Shown here piece after piece: positions 8,128 through 11,322 of a stretch of 11,322 bases of DNA. Both the position numbers and the translations under genes were made by a program. Numbering within the stretch: the stretch's first letter is position 1; the number at the start of each line of letters is the position of its first letter. Source of the stretch: Bacteroidales bacterium (GTDB taxonomy: Bacteria; Bacteroidota; Bacteroidia; Bacteroidales; ML635J-15); the NCBI GenBank assembly GCA_028701945.1, contig JAQVPT010000086.1:1-11322 (forward strand). Reading direction: 5' to 3'. The notes under the pieces were generated by a model that saw nothing but the letters and a program-made list of their open reading frames with translations, was not told where the DNA came from and did no database searches.

Positions 8128-8371
8128 ATTGTTGTCCGGTTAAAATATTTTTAAAATCATGAAACGCTTGAAATATGTCGTCCCTAAAGGGACTTTTAAA
8201 CTATAGGCTTAGTTTTATTTACCGATATTTGACCCCTAACGAGGTTTGTCCCTTTAGGGACATTATTTCGGTAAAAACTAAGTAATCAAGGCTTTAGAAG
8301 TCCCTTTAGGGACAATATATTCTTTTTATCCAACCCAAATATATCTTTTTAAATTTTTATCGGACATCAAT
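8128..8371. mobile_element. Repeat element with nested inverted repeats (MITE- or REP-like)
   Basis: This gene-free stretch is symmetrical about base 8246-8250. Outer arms: ATTGTTGTCCGGTTAAAAT (8128-8146) against the reverse complement of 8353-8371, ATTGATGTCCGATAAAAAT (16 of 19 match). Middle arms: GTCCCTAAAGGGAC (8180-8193) against GTCCCTTTAGGGAC (8300-8313), exact reverse complements. Inner arms: CTTAGTTTTATTTACCGA (8208-8225) against the complement of 8268-8282, CTTAGTTTTTACCGA. The centre holds a further copy of the 14-mer (8248-8261) and an imperfect ACCCCTAACGAGGT hairpin. There is no reading frame of note. Palindromes beside an ACCGATAT-like motif occur as dispersed repeats in Bacteroidota genomes as far as I recall, but I cannot check copy number. 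It could be a non-autonomous transposon, a RAYT-type REP cluster, or an old IS remnant. Confidence 0.55.
8180..8313. repeat. Inverted repeat with 46-base arms containing the 14-bp palindrome
   Basis: The left arm (8180-8225) and right arm (8268-8313) are each 46 bases. Both run, read inward, as GTCCCTAAAGGGAC, then TTYTAAA, a variable spacer of about 7-10 bases, then CTTAGTTTT and TTACCGA. The outer 14 bases match perfectly; the inner arms differ by a 3-base indel. The enclosed 42 bases carry two smaller hairpins, so either strand could fold into a branched structure. Confidence 0.7.
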
Positions 8372-8415
8372 TATTTTTAACATTAAAATTTAATAGATTT
8401 CTCGTTGTAAAATCA

Positions 8416-8459
8416 AAAAAAACGCCCAAATAAGTTAAAAAACTTAATATAAGCGTTTT
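8416..8459 (-). terminator. Terminator between convergent genes, stronger on the minus strand
   Basis: AAAACGC (8419-8425) pairs with GCGTTTT (8453-8459), and inside it TAAGTT (8431-8436) pairs with AACTTA (8441-8446) around an AAAA loop. On the minus strand the stem is followed by eight T (complement of 8415-8422). It lies about 60 bases beyond the stop of the AhpD-like gene, so it most likely ends that transcript. The plus-strand reading has a four-T tail and could also stop transcripts from the left. Confidence 0.6.
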
Positions 8460-8480
8460 GTCTTCAATAGAAGAGTCAGC

Positions 8481-8512
8481 ATCACGGAATCACTTGATCA
8501 CGGATTCAACTA
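8481..8512. repeat. Two-copy 16-bp tandem repeat
   Basis: ATCACGGAATCACTTG (8481-8496) is directly followed by ATCACGGATTCAACTA (8497-8512); the first 12 bases match at 11 positions and the rest are diverged. It sits between the terminator and the stop of the AhpD-like gene. It looks like the remnant of a longer intergenic minisatellite; no function is suggested. Confidence 0.45.
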
Positions 8513-8521
8513 GACCACATT

Positions 8522-8857
8522 TCACATCATCTCGTTCATCGCTTCATAAGCTTTGTTTCCATAAGTTATTGAAGGACCGCCACCCATAAGAATTGAAACT
8601 CCAATGGTTTCTATAATTTCTGCTTTGGTTGCCCCGGCTTCTAAGGCTCCCTTTGTGTGCAAGGCGATACAGCCTTCGCAACGAATAGATATTGCAATGC
8701 CTAAAGACATTAGTTCTTTATGTTTTACCGATAGTGCACCGTCAACACCTGCTGATTTGTACATTGTTGTGAAGCCTTCTGCGATTTTTGGACTTTCTTT
8801 TGATAATGTTCCTAAAAAATCAAATACATTTTTGGCTTGTTCTGAATATTTACCCAT
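8522..8857 (-). CDS. Carboxymuconolactone decarboxylase / AhpD-like protein
   Basis: A 111-residue cytoplasmic all-alpha protein of the carboxymuconolactone decarboxylase family, AhpD-like branch. The key motif is RCEGCIALH: Cys60, Cys63 and His67 give the CxxC...H redox centre, preceded by Glu48 in KHKELMSLGIAI, the usual proton-relay position. The ALEAGATKAEIIETI segment (71-85) is the other conserved part of the fold. This branch supports thiol-dependent peroxidase or disulfide reductase activity, whereas true carboxymuconolactone decarboxylases lack the CxxC; the physiological substrate is unknown. The length is normal for single-domain members, which usually form trimers or hexamers. The start at 8857 is the first Met and begins the first predicted helix. 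A tandem membrane-anchored thioredoxin lies 196 bases upstream on the same strand and could supply electrons, but this is inference. Confidence 0.9.
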   Translation of the reverse strand: MGKYSEQAKNVFDFLGTLSKESPKIAEGFTTMYKSAGVDGALSVKHKELMSLGIAISIRCEGCIALHTKGALEAGATKAEIIETIGVSILMGGGPSITYGNKAYEAMNEMM

Positions 8858-8890
8858 AGCTGTAATTTTTAAATTGTTAATTCTTTTTAT

Positions 8891-8914
8891 TTATTGTTAT
8901 TTGTAAAACAATAA
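8891..8914. promoter_or_regulatory. 8-bp palindrome upstream of the AhpD-like gene
   Basis: TTATTGTT (8891-8898) and AACAATAA (8907-8914) are perfect reverse complements separated by 8 bases, 34-57 bases upstream of the minus-strand start at 8857. The position fits an operator or a 5'-leader hairpin, but the region is very AT-rich and such matches are not rare by chance. No clear TAnnTTTG box was found on the minus strand nearby. The rest of 8858-9053 shows nothing recognisable. Confidence 0.25.
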
Positions 8915-9053
8915 CTAGAATATTTTGTTCGCTACTTTTTTTGTAATTAGCAAGATAAATACTGTTTAATTCTAATCATCTTATTAGGGGAATATTATTA
9001 ATAAAGGGTTGACGAATATTGCGAAATCTATTTTTAGATATTTTAATTTGTCG

Positions 9054-9470
9054 TTATATCGATTTAATTTGTTTAACAAAAAACTGTGTCGGTTTAACGC
9101 CTACAAATCGTTTAATTTCTTTGCCATTTTTAAAAATTATTGAAGTCGGAATTCCACGAACTCCATATTTTGCCGATGTTTTCTGATTTTCGTCAACATT
9201 AAGTTTAGCAATTTTTGCACCATGACTTTCATCTTTGGATAGCTCATTTAAGACGGGGATCATCATTTTGCAAGGCATACACCATGGTGCCCAAAAATCA
9301 ACAAGTGTTAAACCGTTTTTTATTTGACTATCAAAACTTTGATCGGTAAGGATTTTTATGTTTTCATTATCTGCCTCTGCTGGCGTTTTTTTCATGCGAC
9401 GTGCCATGATGAGTGTGTAAAGAATGACTAAAATAAATAATCCTCCAATCGTTAATAAAAATATTTTCAT
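9054..9470 (-). CDS. Membrane-anchored thioredoxin
   Basis: A 138-residue protein with one N-terminal transmembrane segment (about residues 3-22, FLLTIGGLFILVILYTLIMA) followed by positively charged ARRMKK and a full thioredoxin domain (about 38-138). It has the canonical active site WCMPC (63-67) in the context FWAPWCMPCK, the buried Asp58 (VDFW), and the cis-proline at 108 (GIPTS). Positive charge after the hydrophobic segment would favour an N-out, C-in topology, leaving the thioredoxin domain in the cytoplasm, although an uncleaved signal facing the periplasm is possible. WCMPC differs from the classical WCGPC only at the middle residue. The domain would reduce disulfides in partner proteins. 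It is followed on the same strand by the CxxC-containing AhpD-like gene, a plausible partner. The start at 9470 is chosen because it includes the whole anchor. Confidence 0.92.
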   Translation of the reverse strand: MKIFLLTIGGLFILVILYTLIMARRMKKTPAEADNENIKILTDQSFDSQIKNGLTLVDFWAPWCMPCKMMIPVLNELSKDESHGAKIAKLNVDENQKTSAKYGVRGIPTSIIFKNGKEIKRFVGVKPTQFFVKQIKSI

Positions 9471-9645
9471 TATTGTTTCAGTTAAAATTTATGTTTTGTT
9501 AAGCAAATTATTATTCAATGCACATATAACAGTATAATTGGTCAAATGTTGAAAAATCGTACGGAGTAGTTGCGAAAATTTGACAGACATAGGTTATCAA
9601 TCTGGTATTATCAGATAGAACACTATTTCTAATTTATCCTTACAA

Positions 9646-9679
9646 AAAAAGTGACTCCTGAAATCAGAACTCACTTTTT
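9646..9679 (-). terminator. Strong intrinsic terminator after the LamG gene
   Basis: AAAAAGTGA (9646-9654) pairs with TCACTTTTT (9671-9679), and after one G-G mismatch on the minus strand the stem continues inward (CTGA/TCAG) to a tiny loop. On the minus strand it is followed by seven T, and it starts about 35 bases after the stop of the LamG protein gene. It separates that gene from the thioredoxin. The remaining part of the 9471-9714 gap must hold the thioredoxin promoter, but I see no consensus -7 box there. Confidence 0.75.
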
Positions 9680-9714
9680 AACCACACTATTCTATGAAAA
9701 AAATGTAAAATACG

Positions 9715-11322
9715 CTATTTTCTAATTATAAACGGATTTGTATAAAAGTAATCTTCGCCTAATTTAACATGAATAAAATATGTGCCATTATTTAATTGTG
9801 ATGGTAAATTAATTTTCCATTCATTATAATTAGGATTAGAGAAAAACTCCTGTTGATGCACAAGAACACCTGAGCTATTGTAAACATATATTAATAACGG
9901 AGCCTCTGTATGGTGTTCGTTAATAAAAGTTAAATTAATAAAATCGGTAGCAGGATTTGGAAAAACCTTTATTTCTTTATGATTGTACTTACAATATATC
10001 GCAACGATATCAAATTCTTCTGATTTGCCGTCATAATCCGTCTGTCTAAGTTTATAATAAGTATCATGAGCGGTTGGCTCAACATCGTGATACATATAAT
10101 CAACTACAGTATTAGAATTTCCTGCTCCATTTATCTCTGTAATTTCTTTCCAGTCTTTACCGTCAAGAGATCGATAAATTGTAAAATATTCATTATTTGA
10201 TTCAGAAGCGGTACTCCATTTAATGTCAACACCATTATCTTGTCCACATTCTGGATTAAAATATAGTAACTCTATTGGGAGGGGCGAATTATTTTCTTTG
10301 CTAAGAATATATTCTCGGTGGCTAAATGTGCCGTCTGAGTAAAAATATCCTGATGCTTCCGCAATATTTTTTGTAATAGTTTGATTATTCCAAGAGTCTA
10401 AGGCGTTAGCTCTGTATGCTAGTCCTAGTAACTCGTCAACAATTATATTTGTATTCGATTTAAGTGTTTGTGCATATTTAAAAGTAACATTTCCGCCACC
10501 AACAATAAAAATTCCCCAATAATTATCTCCTACAATTTCCGCTGATTCGATAGAGGATGGGTTTTCGGTCTGATTTACTTTGTAAATATGTACGCCAACA
10601 GGCTCTCCAGTAAATTCTGAACTTGTAATGGTGTGGTCAATTGCATAAAGCGTTAAAGCGTCTTCTCCGTTAAAATAAGTAAAAACAGACTCATCACCAA
10701 TTGGTGCAGTGCTGGTTTTTTGATTCGCTCTGAGAATTTCTCCATTATGATTGCTTTTTTGGTCAATCAATGAAATTCCTTCAATTTTATCCATAGAATA
10801 ATAAGAAACCAGTCCTTCCTCATTTATTGATACCTTTCTACACATAATGGATCTAATTTCGTCTTGCGATAACGCTTTTTTCCAAATAGATATTTCGTCA
10901 AGCTCACCATTAAACTTTCTCGAAAAATTTACTGCCGCCCAAGCACCTAATGTGAGCATATATTCAGGTTCATGACTTTTAATGTTTCCCGAGCGAGTTT
11001 TGCTAGCTTCTTCGACTCCATTAATGTATAATTTCTGTTTCTTTCCATCGTAAGTAGCGGCAAAATGTATCCATTGGTCTTTTCCCATTTCAGTTTTTGA
11101 CTGAATAAACTGACGATCATTATCCAATCTCAAAGCAAATTCAAGTTTCTTGTTTTCAGAATTATGCTGTATCCAAAATTGTCCATAATCACTACGTTTA
11201 TTGCTGTTGATGGTAACTATATTCGCCCATTTTTCTCCCTCTGAAGGATAGATTGTCCATTTTAGCCAACCTGTAACGGTAAATTGGTCTTCAAATTCAT
11301 AATTAATATTGCCCATGTTAAC
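9715..11322 (-). CDS. LamG-domain surface protein with T9SS sorting domain, 5' end outside window
   Basis: Probable secreted or surface-attached protein exported by the type IX system. From the first Met in the window (11316) there are 533 residues. Residues 1 to about 160 are a LamG/concanavalin-like jelly roll: FTVTGWLKW, DQWIHFAATYDGKKQKLYINGV (split over 80-101) and FNGELDEISIWKKALSQDEI (136-155) are its hallmark strands, often binding glycans. A middle beta domain (about 200-320) resembles one found beside LamG in Bacteroidota proteins. PLPIELLYF (345-353) begins the linker domain containing KWSTASE, and the sorting domain has VFPNPATDF (451-459) and ends IIRK. The frame is still open at the window edge (codons GTT AAC before the Met) and no signal peptide is seen, so the true start lies upstream; the Met fits a conserved position within the LamG fold. 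Ligand unknown. Confidence 0.9.
   Translation of the reverse strand, partial: VNMGNINYEFEDQFTVTGWLKWTIYPSEGEKWANIVTINSNKRSDYGQFWIQHNSENKKLEFALRLDNDRQFIQSKTEMGKDQWIHFAATYDGKKQKLYINGVEEASKTRSGNIKSHEPEYMLTLGAWAAVNFSRKFNGELDEISIWKKALSQDEIRSIMCRKVSINEEGLVSYYSMDKIEGISLIDQKSNHNGEILRANQKTSTAPIGDESVFTYFNGEDALTLYAIDHTITSSEFTGEPVGVHIYKVNQTENPSSIESAEIVGDNYWGIFIVGGGNVTFKYAQTLKSNTNIIVDELLGLAYRANALDSWNNQTITKNIAEASGYFYSDGTFSHREYILSKENNSPLPIELLYFNPECGQDNGVDIKWSTASESNNEYFTIYRSLDGKDWKEITEINGAGNSNTVVDYMYHDVEPTAHDTYYKLRQTDYDGKSEEFDIVAIYCKYNHKEIKVFPNPATDFINLTFINEHHTEAPLLIYVYNSSGVLVHQQEFFSNPNYNEWKINLPSQLNNGTYFIHVKLGEDYFYTNPFIIRK

Noticed and set aside
8180..8313. CRISPR array
   Set aside because: Only three 14-base units, one inverted, with unequal spacing (54 and 38 bases) and mirrored flanks; no cas genes nearby.
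8115..8379. ATTATTTTTA direct repeats (8115-8124 and 8370-8379) as a target-site duplication of the repeat element
   Set aside because: Low-complexity AT sequence, and it is offset unequally from the outer arms (3 bases away on the left, overlapping the arm on the right), so chance is the simpler reading.
8604..8906. Plus-strand open frame of 100 codons over the AhpD-like gene
   Set aside because: Antisense to a clear CxxC/His family member; its tail runs into AT-rich intergenic sequence and has no domain.
9600..9616. ATCTG/CAGAT small inverted repeat in the thioredoxin upstream region
   Set aside because: Only 5 bp with a 7-base loop in AT-rich DNA; not distinguishable from chance.

Overview
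The window comes from a member of the Bacteroidota. The evidence is direct: AT-rich DNA, two long secreted proteins ending in type A type IX secretion (T9SS) sorting domains, the PLPxxLL linker typical of those proteins, a TAnnTTTG-type -7 promoter box, and no useful Shine-Dalgarno sequences. The domain set (GEVED, tandem FN3, pectin-lyase-like beta-helix repeats, LamG) suits a gliding or surface-attaching, free-living member such as a flavobacterium or a Marinilabiliales-like organism. The genus cannot be read from the sequence.

Layout, left to right. At 1-1003 is the C-terminal 320 residues of a GT4 glycosyltransferase. Its homologous sequence continues upstream of the first Met but hits an in-frame stop at 5-7, so the gene looks frameshifted or truncated. 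A hairpin terminator follows. At 1073-1591 is a small secreted protein of unknown function. A 208-base gap holds a weak terminator and a -7 box. At 1800-7991 is a giant (2063 aa) secreted multidomain adhesin-like protein. At 7992-8521 is a gene-free stretch. It carries a repeat element of about 244 bp built from concentric inverted repeats, then a terminator and a short tandem repeat. The rest is on the minus strand: an AhpD/carboxymuconolactone decarboxylase-like protein (8522-8857), a membrane-anchored thioredoxin (9054-9470), a strong intrinsic terminator (9646-9679), and a LamG/T9SS surface protein (9715-11322) whose 5' end lies outside the window.

How the parts relate. The plus-strand genes do not form an obvious pathway; each seems to be its own unit, separated by terminators. 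The two T9SS proteins would use the same export and surface-attachment machinery, which is not encoded here. The thioredoxin and the CxxC-containing AhpD-like protein lie in tandem and could form a small thiol-redox unit, but this is inferred only from order and chemistry.

I did not find a convincing new defence, mobile or biosynthetic system. The most unexplained signal is the nested inverted-repeat element at 8128-8371. The frameshift-like 5' end of the glycosyltransferase is the next most useful thing to check.
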